DNA of 64,000 bases from Lunularia cruciata (GCA_948567375.1 OX419757.1:13654974-13718973); one strand, 5' to 3'. Shown: positions 22,691-35,832, numbered from the stretch's first letter. Made by a program: numbers and translations. Notes: generated by a model from the letters alone, not told the origin.

Positions 22691-25440
22691 TCCATAAAAT
22701 TGAGATACTTTCAAGGAAGACACCTCCTTGTAAGGTCCCATATCAACTATCATCTCATGAGTTGGAAGAGTATAAGGCTCAAAATCAAGGATATGCTACA
22801 AAAAAGGTTTATCTTACCCAAGGTATCACCATATGAGGCTCTTGTCTTGTTTGTGAAGAAGGAAGGTACAATGTGCATGTACATTGATTACTAATATCTA
22901 AATCAACAAATGGTGAAGAAAAAATACCCATTACCTTGCATGGATGACTTGTTCAATCAACTCAATAGGGAAAAACACTTCACCAACCTTGATTCGTGGA
23001 GTGCGTAGAACCAAATCAAGATCATGGAGGAAGATATACACAAAACTGCCCTTCAAATAAGGTATGGTCACTTTTAGTACCTAGTGATACCATTTGGCCT
23101 CACAAACACACCAACCACTTTCATGAGTTTGATGAATGATAGTTTGTCCATACTTGGATAAATTTTCTATCATTTTCCTTGATGATATCCTAGTCTACAA
23201 TAAGATGATGATGGAACACAAGCACACATCTACGAGAAGTCTTCCAAATCCTATGACAAAATCAATTGTATACCAAAATCTCAAAGTATGAGTTTGGCAA
23301 GTCTGAAATAGACTAATTGGGGCATAGAGTAAGTGCAAAAGATATCCAAATGTTAACAAATAAAATGGAGTTCATTTAGAAATGGAGTTCTCTAAAAGAT
23401 TAGACTCAACTCAAGAGTTTCTTGTTATTGATGGGGTTCTATTGTCAATGTGTCAAGGACTTCTCCAAGGTCACACAACCTCTTATGGAAGTATTGGGCA
23501 AGGGGAAGAAGTGGATGTGGGGAATTGCACAAGAATTGGCCTCTTAGAAATTGAAATATGCATTACTACATGCACCAATCTTGAAATGATATGAACCACA
23601 ATGTCCAATGAAGTTTGCTATAGATGCATCAAGCATTGTGATAGGAGCAATGCTACAACAAAAATTGAATGAAAAGTGGCATCTAATTGTATATTTTTCC
23701 TAAAATTTGATATTGACAAAATGCAGCTATCACATCACAAAACAAGAAGAGTTGACCATTGTCCTTGCAACCAAGCATTGGAAGCACTATCTTGGCATGA
23801 AGGCATTTGTAATGGAAATAGATCACAAACCTCTAGTCTACCTTGATACATAGAAAGATCTATCTTGTCAAAAAATTTGGGGAGCAAAGTGGAGACAATG
23901 GTTCAAAATGATGATCACATACGTGGAAGGCAACAAGTTGATGCATCACCTAAATGACAATGGCAAACAATTTGGTGGTAGAGGTCAAGATGAACCTAAA
24001 ATTCTGGCCAAGGTTCCTTATTACTACAAAGATTGACCTACAGATTGTAGGAGCTCAATCATCCAAAGGTGTAACCAATAATTAAGGACTTACATTTCAT
24101 GATGGTAATTTATGGATCCTATATGACCCAGACCTAAGAACCACCATCCTAGCAAAATGTCATGATTTTACCATTGTAGGTCACATTGAAGTGGATAAGA
24201 CCTTAAATGTAGTCAAATGCCATTACTAATGGCCCAAGATGAGCAAAGATGTGATGAAGTATGTCCAAAGCTGCCTACTCTATCAAAAAAGTAAAGCCTC
24301 TAATCAGGCTCCCGTATGACTCCTTAAACCCCTTCCTACTCCTACACAACATTGGGAATAGGTCAGCATGAATCTGGTTTGTGAATTGCCCAAGACCACC
24401 TTAGGGTTTGACTCCATTGTAGTCTTTGTCAATTGACTCAACAAAATGATTCATGTGTTTCATACAACAAGGGACGTGACTGCTCTACAATTAGCTCAAT
24501 TTTACTTACATGTAGTCTTTTCTCACCATGGCTTGTCTTGTGTAATCATCATCAATCAGGTCACTCAATTCATTATTTCATTTTGGAGAACAACTCTTTG
24601 GCATCTTCAAAACCAAATTGGCCATGTCCAAGGCTTTACTATCCACAAACCAATGGATGAACAAAGCAAGCATGATTGCATGATTGAGGACATGCTTTGG
24701 AGCTTCACCTTAGAGGAGCAAGAAAAGTAGGACACCTTACTTCCACTAGTGAAATTTTCCTTTAACAAGTTAGTGATTTTATAGATCATACCATTTTTCC
24801 TCATATATGGAGAGCACCCTTTCACACCTTCAAGCTTGGTAAAGATCCACCAAGTGGCTATAAAAGTTGAAGTTGTCAACACTTATGTTTCTTAAATCCA
24901 ACAAGGTGTGTAGAATGCCAAGCACACGTTGCAAACTGCCCAACATTGACAAAAACAATATGTAGATGCACATCATAGGCACATGAAGTTTAGTGTTGGG
25001 AATCAAGTGTGGCTATTCACAACCAACCTCGCATTATCTGGCCCTTGTAAGCTAAAACCTTGTTTTATTGGGCCATTTCCTATCCTCCATAGAATTGGCA
25101 TAGTAACCTTTAGCTATTGCCACACATGAAGATCCATCATATGTTCTATGTTTCCTTATTATGCAGGTATGTATCCTAACCTCCCCACTTTCCTTCCATA
25201 CAAGCAGTTAGACCTTGTTCAACATTCATTGATGGCACAGAGGAATATGAAGTTGAATGCATTCTCCAAAAATAGATCCATGGTACCCGCCATCCATGTG
25301 AGGAATATCTTATATACTGGAAAGGATACCCATTATATGAGGCAACATGGGAGCCAATAGCTAACTTGACCCATGCACCGATGTTAGTGTAATCTTTTGA
25401 GCAACAAATTTATAACCAGGGTGTTGCATCTTAAAAGGGG
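22690..25440 (+). pseudogene. Family B copy 1 RT, RNase H, integrase and chromodomain remnant
   Basis: The segment can be followed with many stops: RT (CMYIDY, PFGLTN near 23090), RNase H (near 23620-23840), integrase zinc region and core (24200-24880), and a C-terminal chromodomain relic near 25300-25380 reading YLIYWKGYPLYEATWEP. The chromodomain marks it as a chromovirus. No piece is intact. Confidence 0.8.
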
Positions 25441-25447
25441 GAAGGTT

Positions 25448-26052
25448 CGTAATACCATTAGCTAGATATATTATCTAGAGATGGAAATTGGTTTGGTAAT
25501 ATTTAGAAGGATGCTATATATGATGGTCTAAGTAGATCTGATAGAGGTGTCACCAAAAGAGTACTTCCATTAATAGTGCAAAGGTCAAAAACACCCAAAA
25601 AATTTTAGAGCCAATTTTGGAGGCCTAAATGGATGAATTAGGCCTCAAAAAATGTGAGAGTAGTTCCCTTCAAAAATATAGGTGTTTCTTTTTCCCCCTT
25701 TTTTTCTCATAGAGAGCTTTTCAATGGTACCTCAACCATGCTATTCTGAGCTTCCTACAAGAAGATTCTCCAAATATTCTCTCTAATCAAACTTATTTCA
25801 CCAACTAAATAGGAAAAATATCAACATGTCACCAATCCATGCAACTAATCTAAGGGTGGACCTTGTTGACATATCATCAATCCATGTATCTGATCTAAAG
25901 GTGGAGCTCCTTTTGAATGGATTTTCTTTGTTATATAATAAAGACAAGGTGCTCCTTTGGGCCATTAGAGTATTGAGGGATGAGGCCTTGTATTTTTCTT
26001 GTGTTCTTCTCTTGTGTTTCTCTTGGGGATTTCCTATCCTTGGAACATTAAA
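25448..26052 (+). repeat. Family B copy 1, 3' LTR
   Basis: It is homologous to the LTRs at 7803, 41309 and 47180. The first base is C instead of T. A purine-rich AAAAGGGGGAAGG lies just upstream as the polypurine tract. TATATAATAAAG is conserved. Confidence 0.8.
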
Positions 26053-28630
26053 ATAGTCAATATATTGAGGACATGGTGGTGGGAAGATTTAACACTATGG
26101 TAGAGCTCTGCATAAGGATGCATAAGAAGATGAGAATAGGGTGGGAAGATGATGATACCATAGCAAAGGATACCATACTAAAGCATACTAAGGAAATGAA
26201 TCAAATTTTTCTTCTAATGGGTGCATATATAGTCTATGAAATGATCTATTTTGGTGTTGTGAGTGATTTAAAGTATTCTTTTCTATGGAGTTTAAAATAA
26301 ATTTTAAACTAGTCATGGGTGGCTATAGTTATTCATAGTAAATAAAAGTGGTATAGTATTGAAGTCAATTTAGAGTTAGTAATAACCAAGATAGAGGTGG
26401 TACTATTTTAGAAGAGCATGCAAGAGTGAGTATTTGTTATTTGAATTGTAATGCATTGACTTGTATTCTGTAAATATCTGGCTTTGAAGAAAGAGTTGAG
26501 AACTCTTGGATTCATAAGTTTTTTTGATGTGGATTTCACTATAGTTCCATAGATAGCCAATGGAAAGGAATCTTAAGATGTTGATTAAAGATATGAGTAC
26601 GTACTTATAGCGATGGTTTATATGAGATTGGAAATTCTCTAAAAAATTGACTTTAGATGACTTTTGGCCTAATAACTTTATTTACTCTAATTACTTTGAT
26701 TGCAAGAATTTCACAAGAATTTTTATAAAAATGAGGAGATACTCATCCTCTTTTTGTTTTCAATTATCTTTTTCTCATTGAGTTCTCTAGTAAGCAGTGG
26801 CTTGAGTCTTTGAGTTGCCTTGGAGTTTAGTTTTGAAGGAGTGTCAATGATTTTGGCTTCCTATCTTCTTAATGGGATGCTACCTCACCAATTTTTAGAA
26901 GCTTAGCTTTAATAAGAGATAGGTTGACCTTGAAAAGTTGTCATAGAGCTTGGTTTCTAATCTTCTTAGTCCATTTTGTCTACCCTAATAGACACAAAAT
27001 GTTTATCTTGATTGAAAAAAGACTAGCTTAGATTTTTGGTTTTGTTATTGAGTACTCTTTAGAAGGCTAGAAGGTCTATATTTTACAAAGGAGACCAAGA
27101 GAGCTCTCTTAGAGATAAAATTATTATAGAGGAGAATTGAACTTATGCTAGCAAAACTATGGCCACTTTTGAACCTATAGTTCATTCAGATTTTTTGAGA
27201 TGATGTTATATATATTATCCACTTTGAGAAGACTTGGAGAGATTGTGTAGGATTGACATACAAGTTTTGGGGATCACCTTGAAATTAAAGTCAAAGTTAC
27301 TATACTCACTAAGCTAGAATTGATAGAAGTTGGCTGTGTAAATTGGCCCACAAAACTACAAACTCTCAATAATATTCATAGTATTCAATGTTTCTTTGAT
27401 TTTTTCTTTAAAGTGAAATGTTTAAAGAAAATTCAATTATAGATAGAATACCTTTGAACCTTAAAATACGAAAGATCATTTCTTTAGATAAAGTTATTGC
27501 TTTATGGTGTCAAGGGTATGACTTTTAAGACAAAATCTAAAAAAAGAGTGTTGAACAAAGAGGTGCCAATGTTAAATATTTTGGTGACAAAGAATAAAAT
27601 ATTGCTAATGTATAGACCTTACTATTGTGCTTATGTTTGCAAAACTTCAAAGAATGAGATTTACCATTTTGTGAGCATTGATTGACATTATGAAGAGGAT
27701 TCTATTTCTAAAGAGTTGGGTTTGCATGCATGAGGAATTTGAGAACAACAAGAATTATGTATGAGTGAGTAGATTCATCTTACAATATAGAGAAAATCAG
27801 TAGTAGAAGTTGAGGTAATGTAAATCTCCCTAAGATTTAGATGAAGGAGTTTAAAAAAGAATATAAAGATAGTTTTGAGGTGATTTAAAATCTTTTCTAA
27901 TTTGTGGATTGCCTAATTACACATGCTTTTTAGATGGAGAGAAAAGACACGTGGCCAACATATTTCTGTTGAGCTTTTTATGCAAGATTGATTGAAGATA
28001 GAAGCTTACTTTACTTGGAATTTCATATTGGACCTTCTTCACTAAGATTAAAAGAAATAAACAACCAAGGAGATATGTAAGATTTATGGATTAAAATAAC
28101 TTTGAGAAGGCCATAAGTTTAATGGAATAGTATTATTATTGGAGATCTTGGAGAGATTTTACATGCTGCCATGGAGAAACTACCTTCATCTAGTAACTTT
28201 CAAGCTTTTAGATTGATGATGAAAATGTCCATGATTGTCTAGTTAATATGCAATCTAGAATTTGACTAGGTAATAAAAATCATGGACTAACTTGAAACAT
28301 TATAGTACCTAGTGTTATAGTTTATTGAATTGTATTAGTCATATTTATACTCTCCTAGTTAGAAAGTGAAATAATAGAAAAGTAGAGAGAAGAAAGGTAG
28401 TTAGAGGCCAAGATGGAAGTTTTTTTAGTTTTCTTAGTAAGAATTAAAAATATGCAAAAGACTTTTTGAGAGAAATCAAAGGGTTACACTAGACAACAAT
28501 GAGAGCAAAAAGACTGAATGTGCTTTATTTTTACCTGATTTCTTTATGGACATAGTTCTTACATGCTATGAATCAGAATAATATACAAAAGAGATGATCC
28601 AAGAGAGTCTTGGACAAGCTTGACTATTGT
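26053..28630. other. AT-rich decayed DNA, nothing recognised
   Basis: Short open stretches (for example 26073-26300 and 27497-27685) have no recognisable motif and no homolog elsewhere in the window. I see no LTR, RNA gene or promoter. Confidence 0.4.
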
Positions 28631-28639
28631 ACTTGTTGA

Positions 28640-29760
28640 GAACTATAATTACTCCCTACTTTCTTGACTATGAAAAGTCCAGAGTACTTAGGAAAAAATT
28701 ATTTTTTCATCTTGAAATGAATATTACAACATGAACTAATCACATTCCTTGAAGGGATCTTTCCTTCTTCTTGCCTTATCTCTTATCTCCTCTTTTGCTT
28801 CCTTTGTGCTTGCTCTACTTAAGCCATGGAATTACTCTTACATACTCCAATTGTATGACTTTATCCTTATTGGACTTCTCTACATCATCTCATAATACCT
28901 TCTTTGATTTCCTATGAATGCTCTTTATGGTAGTAAGGTCAAAGTGAATGAGTGAACTAGATGCAATGCCATATACCAAATAACATGGAGAATATACGAA
29001 GGCCTTCATGGTTATCCCATAAAAAACACATATGAATTCTCTTGTCCTAGTAATGTTTAACTAACTTTATTTTTGCATCTTTGGATAATATCATACAAAT
29101 GGTTTAATAATTTCTCTTTGCTAAGCTATTTTAGTTTATCTCAATGATGTATAACACACTACATATATTTGGTCAATATCATACATAAGGTTTGATTGGT
29201 TTTTTGTGCTAAACTATCTGAGTTTGGCTTATAGGATGTAGTCACTCTATGTATGATAGAAAAATATCATAGTATGGTCATAGTCATGCTCCATAAAAAT
29301 CTCTTCTAGAAATAAAAAATCCTTATGGTAACCAAATCTTGTGATAATACATTCATGAAGAAATTTACAAACTTCATATTTTCTTATCTTTCAATGGTCA
29401 AGCTTCAACCTACTTGGTGAGGTAATTATTAACTACCAAGATATACCAATTAATCCTTGGAGTTTTATTGAGAGTGCACATAAAGTCAATTATCCATTTC
29501 TCAAATGGTCAATGCAATGGAGTTGATCTAAAAGGTGGACTTCTTGGAAAAAGGTTAATACATATCATAAGTTTTATTTAATCAAGAAAACAATTACTAG
29601 TATCTTTCCAATGGTGCCTTATATTAGAACTTCAAATCCTTTTACCTTTTATACAAATTCACCTCATATACAAAGCTGTAATAAAATTCCTTCATGATTT
29701 GGATAGACTACTCTTGAGCTATTGCTTTTTGAAGTAGACCATTTGACCTATAACACCTTA
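28640..29760 (-). pseudogene. Relic of a third Ty3/gypsy integrase
   Basis: On the minus strand the sequence reads as a mutated integrase. There is an opening EKWIIDFM (first Asp), then NWYILVVNNYLTK-WVEA, CIITRFGY near 29340, and a relic of the ...GQAESTNKTL block (TNKTL, KTNQTL) near 29100-29190. Stops interrupt it every few codons. The spelling resembles non-chromodomain plant gypsy integrases more than family B or the DNMT element. The rest of this element was not found. Confidence 0.6.
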
Positions 29761-31306
29761 AGATGCACATTATTTTTTTGGTAGTTTTGATTTAGTTACA
29801 ACTAGCTAAGTTTAGTAATAACTAATATAATATGGCTAGTAAAGAAAAAAAATCCAATATTTTATTATTGGATACTCAATAAGATTCCTAAAGGAATTTT
29901 AACTCAGATTATATATGAGTGATACCTCTTAACAAAATTTTAAATTAGAGTGTGACCTTGTAGGGAATTTTATATTAGATTATTTTGTAGTGAGATCTCC
30001 TTTGTTGACTTTTCATGGTCAAATTGACATGGTATAAAGTAGATGCAAAATTTTTATTATCTTGATTAAGTTTTGTGATCTGTGATAGTGGAGGTAGGAA
30101 TCTAGGAATTTCTCTTAATTAAAAAGTAATCAAACTAGATATTTAATTATGAGAATTTCCTAGATAGATAAAGGACCATTAATTCCAAAAGGTATGTGAG
30201 GCTAAAGACCATGTGAAAGCCTATTGAGAAAAGAGTCCTTATCTAAGGTAATTTAGGTAAATTATGGAATTTACTAAGCTACCAAGGCTTGTACTTATTG
30301 TGGTAACTTTGGTAAATATATAAGAGTGGCATAGAATTAGAAAGTCATCCATTCCTTCTTGATCTTGGAGCATAGGATGAGTCATGAGAACGAGGATTTA
30401 TATATACTCCCTATATATAGAAGGGAAAAACCAGATCCTCTCAACTTGAGATTACTATTATTATGGTTGTTGATGTTGAAGGAATCTCTAATTATAAAGG
30501 ATCCACTATTTGGATGTTTGTACAATCTTTTCTTTTAAGGCATTTTTAGGAGTTTTGACATAGTAAAGTGAATGCATGATATAAGGAATGAATGATAGAC
30601 TCTTTTTTTATTGTTATCCTTGATGGTGCTTGATACCAACTTTTCCTTCTCTTCTAGAACATGGTGCATATGAAAATTATCATTCAATATGCCTCGGTGA
30701 GAGGTATGATTAGCACATTTTCTTTTGATTGGCATGGTCTAGGATGTCCAACAAAAGATCTTAACAATGGGAGAAAAGGCAAACCCTAAACCCTAAACCT
30801 ACAAGCAAAGTCCACAAGAAGCTAAGAAGCAAAAGGAAGCAAAGTGGGTATATTAGACAATAGTGAAGAGTGTCTAAGAGGAAATGATAGTTCAAGTCCT
30901 CACATGCTTAGCCAAAAAGGACTTGATCTTGGATGGGACATGCAAGGAATACCATAAGGTTAACAATTCTTGTGCATTATATATATGATAAGATCCAAAT
31001 ACAAGTTGTTGTTGACAAGTGATTGGAAAGAGGCAATGAAGATGTACAATCTTCATTTCATTGAAAAAAAACTCTAAGAGCATTATATATTATTGCTTGT
31101 TTATGGTATCTACATTAATAAGCTTATGATTGTACTTTGCTTCAATAAATTATAAAATGTTTGCTTTATATTATGTTTGCCATTTTGTAGGAGGACAAAG
31201 ATGTACATGTCAAGAAGGAGGTAGTGGGCATAATGCCTTTTGCATGCAAGGAGAAGCTACAAGACAAAGCTTTGGTTGAAAAGGTGAAAAAATTGGCAAT
31301 AGAGCT
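29761..31306. other. Intergenic DNA with a telo-box and an open stretch split by insertion
   Basis: At 30781-30799 lies AAACCCTAAACCCTAAACC, a double telo-box of the kind common in plant promoters and 5' leaders. From 31193 a frame preceded by TTTTGTAG is open through 31306. After removal of DNMT copy 2 and one AGCT it continues into 41225 for a few more codons (about 45 in all), Lys/Glu-rich. It could be an exon of an unrecognised gene, but no other exon is evident. Confidence 0.35.
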
Positions 31307-31755
31307 TGTCACGCCATTTGTAGTGCCGCATCTAGATGCTCGGACACTGAAGTTCTAGTGATAGTAGTTAGAGTTATTTCAGCAATTTCTCAGCGACTAC
31401 TTTCCGACGGTTAGATTTTGTGTTTGGGGTACTAACTTCACGGTGGGGCCCATCGTCACTTTGCACCGTTTGCACCGTTGAGTGTGCCGTCAGCGGGACC
31501 GTTAGGGTTTCAGAGCTAGCTTGAGTCCAGGAGGTATAATTTCAAAGTGAGCTCCAGAGAGCTCACTTCTCTGATGTTGAGCCTTCGAGTCCTTGGCTAT
31601 GGTGGACAGAGGCTGGCGAGCGTCACTTGGATTCTCTATGCTTGAGTGGGTGTGGCTTGACTGTAATCAATGCCCAATTGTTGGCAGTTTATAGAGTGAC
31701 AGATCATGTACTGATCTGAGTTGAGTTGAGTTGAGAGTGGTAAGCAATCTGATTA
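31307..31755 (+). repeat. Terminal repeat A1 of DNMT element copy 2
   Basis: This 449-bp unit is exactly as long as A2 (40649-41097) and as A1 in copy 1. It is followed directly by CATCAGAGAAGTG (possible primer site). No B unit follows it. Confidence 0.93.
31545..31568 (+). promoter_or_regulatory. Perfect hairpin in repeat A
   Basis: Two 10-bp arms, AAGTGAGCTC and GAGCTCACTT, are separated by a 4-base CAGA loop. The hairpin is kept in A2 of copy 2 (near 40887) and in A1 of copy 1 (near 20684-20707). Conservation in the terminal repeat suggests an RNA signal (transcript end, dimerisation or packaging), which is inference. Confidence 0.6.
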
Positions 31756-33062
31756 CATCAGAGAAGTGAAGTCACGGGGAAATCGGGTGCAAGAACTATG
31801 AGTGTTGGTGGTATCTCCAAGCTCGATGGATCGTTGGTAGCTCGATTCAAGTTTAGTGTTTCCCTAGTGTGTAGAAGCTCAATTGATTGATGCAGATTTG
31901 GCAGTTAGTCGGACGGTGTGCGGAAGCGTTGGCCAAATTTTGAGCAAAGAAGGAGCAAATTTTGAGTAGTGTTGTGATTTTGAGCTCAGGAGGTGAAGGC
32001 ATGACCAATTTGCTACGAGTTGGGCTCAGAAAGTCAAATTGAAGGTGGAGTTGGGAAGCTCTTCTCATGAAATTGTGATTTGGAAAAACCTGTTTTGTCA
32101 ATTTGGCTCGAGTGGAAAGTTAGCGGGGGATTTGGCGGACAACCATCTTTAGGGTTTACGTCAGGATTTACGTCAGATTTTGGTTGGGATTTACGTTAGA
32201 TTTTGGCCAGAATTGGAGGATTTTTTGCTGTTTGGCCAGATTTGGAGGAGTTTTGCTAGTTTGGAGGACTTTTGTAGATTTGGAGAAGTTTCACCAATTT
32301 TGGAGGAGGTTCGAAGTGGCAACAAGAATGGCTGAATTTTAGCATTTAGAGGCTTTGAGGCATAGGGCTAGCTAGTTTAGAGTAGATCTTGGTCATTGGT
32401 TAGCAAAATCTGCCTTTCTTGCTAGATTGCGCGCAACAGGGTTTGACCTTTAGATCTCTTGTTCCTAGACTGGTGCCCTAGCCAACTGGTCCACCCTCAC
32501 TTGTTGTCCTAGTGACTGTGCCACTATTATCTATACACATGTAGCTTTGGCTAGGAGGGGCAGTTTGATCCCATTCTTGGTGATCCTGGTAGCTTAGGAC
32601 ATAGATACGAACTTCTCTTATGTCAAATACCAAATGGTGGCAGAGTCAATCTTGTGTTGTGTTATAAGATGGAGTGTTTTTGTTTAGATTTCTTGTGATT
32701 GGACCCCCTCCATTCTCTACTTCCTATCTGTGCACCATGTTTGTGTGAGGTGCCTTGACTTTTGAGCGTTGGTGCTCTGGTGTGCTCTCGGTGGTGAGGC
32801 TGGAGTGATGACCAGTCAGACTACCTTTGTTTCTCTCCGGTGAGGCAAGAAGTGATGACCTGCAGACCGTGAGAGTGCGTGTTATGATGGTAGGTTACAT
32901 CTTGCCCTTTCCCCTAGTGTAGTTATCTCGGTTAGAGTTACATTAATGGGTGGTGCTTAGTTGGTGTTGGCACGTGGTGGTGTTGGCACTTGGTGGGGTA
33001 CTTGCGGTTGCAACTTGCGGCTGCAATTGGTGGTTTGGGTTTGCTGTTGTGGTTACTTTGTC
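31756..33062 (+). other. 5' leader of DNMT element copy 2
   Basis: This is 1.3 kb of non-coding leader. It contains the same short tandem repeats as copy 1 (about 32150-32310) and lacks the solo LTR found in copy 1. The empty site for that LTR is the single GGTC before CTGCAGG's complement, near 32855-32870. Confidence 0.7.
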
Positions 33063-34099
33063 ATGATGGAGTTCTTTGGAGATTCCAGAGGAGTTAGCCC
33101 TACAGTACGCAATGGGTTTACTCGGAGTGGTGCTTGGTATCAGCCTGTATCTCAAGTCCTAGTGAGGGAGGAGATTGACTCTGAGTTGGAGTTCGACACA
33201 GGAGCTGATTCAGTTGAGAGTGCACTTGGTGTGTCCGTACCGTTGTTGTGTGACATGGACAAGATTTATGGGGCCTCCAAAGGCCCTAGGTGTTACTGTG
33301 GTACAGTGGGTACCATTGAGTTGGATGACTTCATCCAAGAGTTTGACAGTTGGTGTGATTTGTAGCAGATGCGGAACCCGACTTTGTTCACACCCTTCAT
33401 GGCATGGAAGGGGTTGTTTCAATATCTGGAGGGTCCACCGATGGATGACTACCATGAGTTCAGGAGAGCTCATTTGGAGGAGATTGAGTTATGGAGACAA
33501 TATTGGTCTCCACATTATGTCTCCATCACTTCAGGCTTGGTGGCTAAGAGTAGATTGACTGTACCTACGAGTTCTAGCTCGAGTAGTGGAGGTGGAGCTA
33601 GTGGAGGTGGAGCTAGTGGAGGTGCACTAGCTAGAGATAGTGCTACTATGAGTGGAGGTACCGTTGTAGGAGGTGGTGTGGTATCGGGGTTTAACCCATG
33701 GTGGAGTTCTTCCTATGTTTGAGGCAGAACTACCAGGGAGTGCGGATTGACAAGCTGAGGAGCTTGCAGGAGTTCCAGCGGAAGACTGGAGAGAGCCTAC
33801 GTGAGGCATACACTCGCATGAGGCGACTGATCGGTTTCACTCAGGGAGTTGCTGAGGCCCAAGCAGTCCAGTTTTGGTATGGGATATTGGACAGGGAGTT
33901 ACGTTGTAGAGTTCGTGATGCTACGTTGTTGCAGGCTACTTCGCTCACTTTGGCAGTAGTCTTTGGTTTGGTTGAGCGTATTGAGCTCAATATGGTGGAG
34001 GAGAGAGTGGTGACATCTGGATTTGATAGGGAGACCTCATCCACAGTTGTGACTTCTTCTAGAGTGCAGCAGAGTGCACCACGCCCAGTTGGTTTTTGA
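33063..34099 (+). pseudogene. Gag capsid region (copy 2)
   Basis: The likely start is the double ATG at 33063/33066 (MMEFFGDSRG). The acidic N-terminal part is interrupted by TAG at 33363-33365 (CAG in copy 1). A 1-base deletion near 33697 shifts the frame just before the capsid block FFLCLRQNYQG. The capsid block runs to TGA at 34097-34099 (CGA in copy 1). The content equals copy 1 Gag, including the Ser/Gly-rich linker, which has one extra GASGG unit here. Confidence 0.85.
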
Positions 34100-34381
34100 G
34101 GACAGGGTGGATAGCCCAAATCCTATGGAGCGAGTGGAGGGCCTAGTGGAGTTAGACCCTTACCCTCATTTTTGGGTCAGCAGCAACCAGTAAGTGGTGG
34201 TGTTGCTTGTTGGACTTGTGGTGGGCTTCACCATAGGAGAGAGTGTACTCAAGGCAACGGACTTGATACCTTTGGTGGATCACAGTTAGCATAGAGGCAG
34301 TGTGAGCATTGCCACAGATTTGGTCACACTAGTGACTGGTGTTTTGACCTACACCCGGAGTTACGGAGTGGTAGGGCTGCT
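34100..34381 (+). pseudogene. Nucleocapsid with two zinc knuckles (copy 2)
   Basis: Both knuckles survive: CWTCGGLHHRREC and CEHCHRFGHTSDWC. The second is a perfect CX2CX4HX4C. Two TAG codons replace glutamines. The frame runs on without a shift into the protease region, showing that gag and pol were one frame with no programmed frameshift. Confidence 0.85.
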
Positions 34382-35832
34382 ATGGCAGGTAGTAGAGGAG
34401 CTCCAGTTCATGGAGGACAAGGTGGTAGAGGTGGTGGTAGAGGATCTACACCTAGTAGGGGTGCAATACCTGCCCTTACTTCTGACACAGCTATGGCTAC
34501 TCGGATTGAGCAGTTGGAGCAGAGATTGGCTAGTATGGCTATTGCTCAAAGGAGATCAGATTCGGATGCTGAGGCTTCCACCTCATATGCTGGTGATAGA
34601 GATGCTTTGGACTTCATGTGCGGAGCAGCACAAGTGGATGCATCTGCAACAGTGACTAGGAGTGCAGTACGTGCTCCAGAGCCTAGAGGAGCATCAGTGG
34701 GTTGGACCCACAGAGAGGAGAGGTTGGGAGATAGGTCAGACTTCCCCAGTCTTTCACGCTATCTGAGGCATTGCAGACAACATCCATGGTTCCTAGACGT
34801 CCAAGTGCATGTGTGGTAGGTGGTGATGGAGTACATGATGGACTACTTGCTAGTCAGCCACCTGCTACTACAAAGACTGAGTCTAGCATGATGTTGGGGG
34901 CGGCTCAACTGATTATGCAGCGTCCTTTGTTTTCAGCTAGTGACATGTTTACATTGGGAGTTGACCCAATCCCAGTGTTCCAGTTGGCTGCCACGTTGTG
35001 TGAGAGTAGGGATGGTGCCGTTCCTACTACTAGAGAAGAGGTGGTTGGTAGTGGAGCTGACTTGGTTGAGGAGCATGGGATCCATTCAGCAACCAGTGGT
35101 TTATGGCAGGCAGCAGCGACTAGACTGGAGGAGTTGCCAACTAGACCGGCCTTTGAGAGAGCACGGTTTACACCTGGTGTTGTCCTATTGGATAACCAGA
35201 GGGGGATTTCTTTTTTGGTGGGACCTTCAAGGAAGGTCTATACACCATAGAGAGTCTTGTTAGACTCTGGTGCGTAGCTCCTTATGTTGGGGAAGGCTGC
35301 AGTTGTCGGTCTAGAGTTACGGAAGACCGATGTGGAGAGGTGTCCATTTCAAATCCGGACATCTCTAGGTGGTGGTTCAACACAATACATCACACGTGGG
35401 AAGCTTGTTGTCTAGTTTCAGCCTGGTCATCCGACTGATAGCTCGGTGGTGAGAGCTCAAGCTATTGCGACGATAGCTGAGTCATATGATGTGCTAGTTG
35501 GGGGAGCAGTGTTATACCCCATGGGTTTCAGCATTGACTATTGGGAGGAGATAAACTCTTATAGACCTGGTTGGCAGTCTGGTGAGGGATGGGTATGTTG
35601 CCTACCAATATGCTTCAGTAGTGGCAGTCTTGGCTCACTACAGTCCGAGACCATAACAACATCAGTTTTAGCTTTTAGTGGTGTAGTTACTTGGCTTGGT
35701 GACTTGTTGGAGGGGAACGCCCATGCAGAGGATACTCTAGTACCAGAGGAGATCACTCAGCTTTGGAGTACGAGTAGGATTGTTCCATCCACCTTGGATG
35801 TTTCATTGTGGAGTTCAGAGGAGGCATTGTAG
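34382..35832 (+). pseudogene. Aspartic protease region (copy 2)
   Basis: The active site is RVLLDSGA with the canonical Asp-Ser-Gly-Ala. The next residue is a TAG where copy 1 has CAG. The second loop DVLVGGAVLYPMGF matches copy 1. A small deletion near 34695 shifts the frame. The segment ends at TAG 35830-35832 and then continues in the same frame into the methyltransferase. Confidence 0.85.

Larger units (their letters stand above)
7803..26052 (+). mobile_element. Family B Ty3/gypsy chromovirus, copy 1, decayed and interrupted
   Basis: This is a full-length but broken LTR retrotransposon on the + strand: LTR, primer site, gag, protease, RT/RNase H, integrase, chromodomain, LTR. It aligns along its length with the copy at 41309-47768. 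Two insertions split it: the reverse-strand DNMT element (10380-20943) just after the protease motif, and an unidentified insert (about 21340-22690) just before the RT. Every coding segment has multiple stops and shifts. The outer flanks (ATAAT on the left, ATAGT on the right) match at 4 of 5 bases, so its target duplication is only suggestive. It is older than the DNMT element inserted in it. Confidence 0.85.

Noticed and set aside
7798..26057. Exact target duplication for family B copy 1
   Set aside because: Flanks ATAAT and ATAGT differ at one position and the 3' LTR ends are mutated, so it is only suggestive.
30781..30799. Interstitial telomere array
   Set aside because: Only about two and a half repeats; better described as a telo-box.
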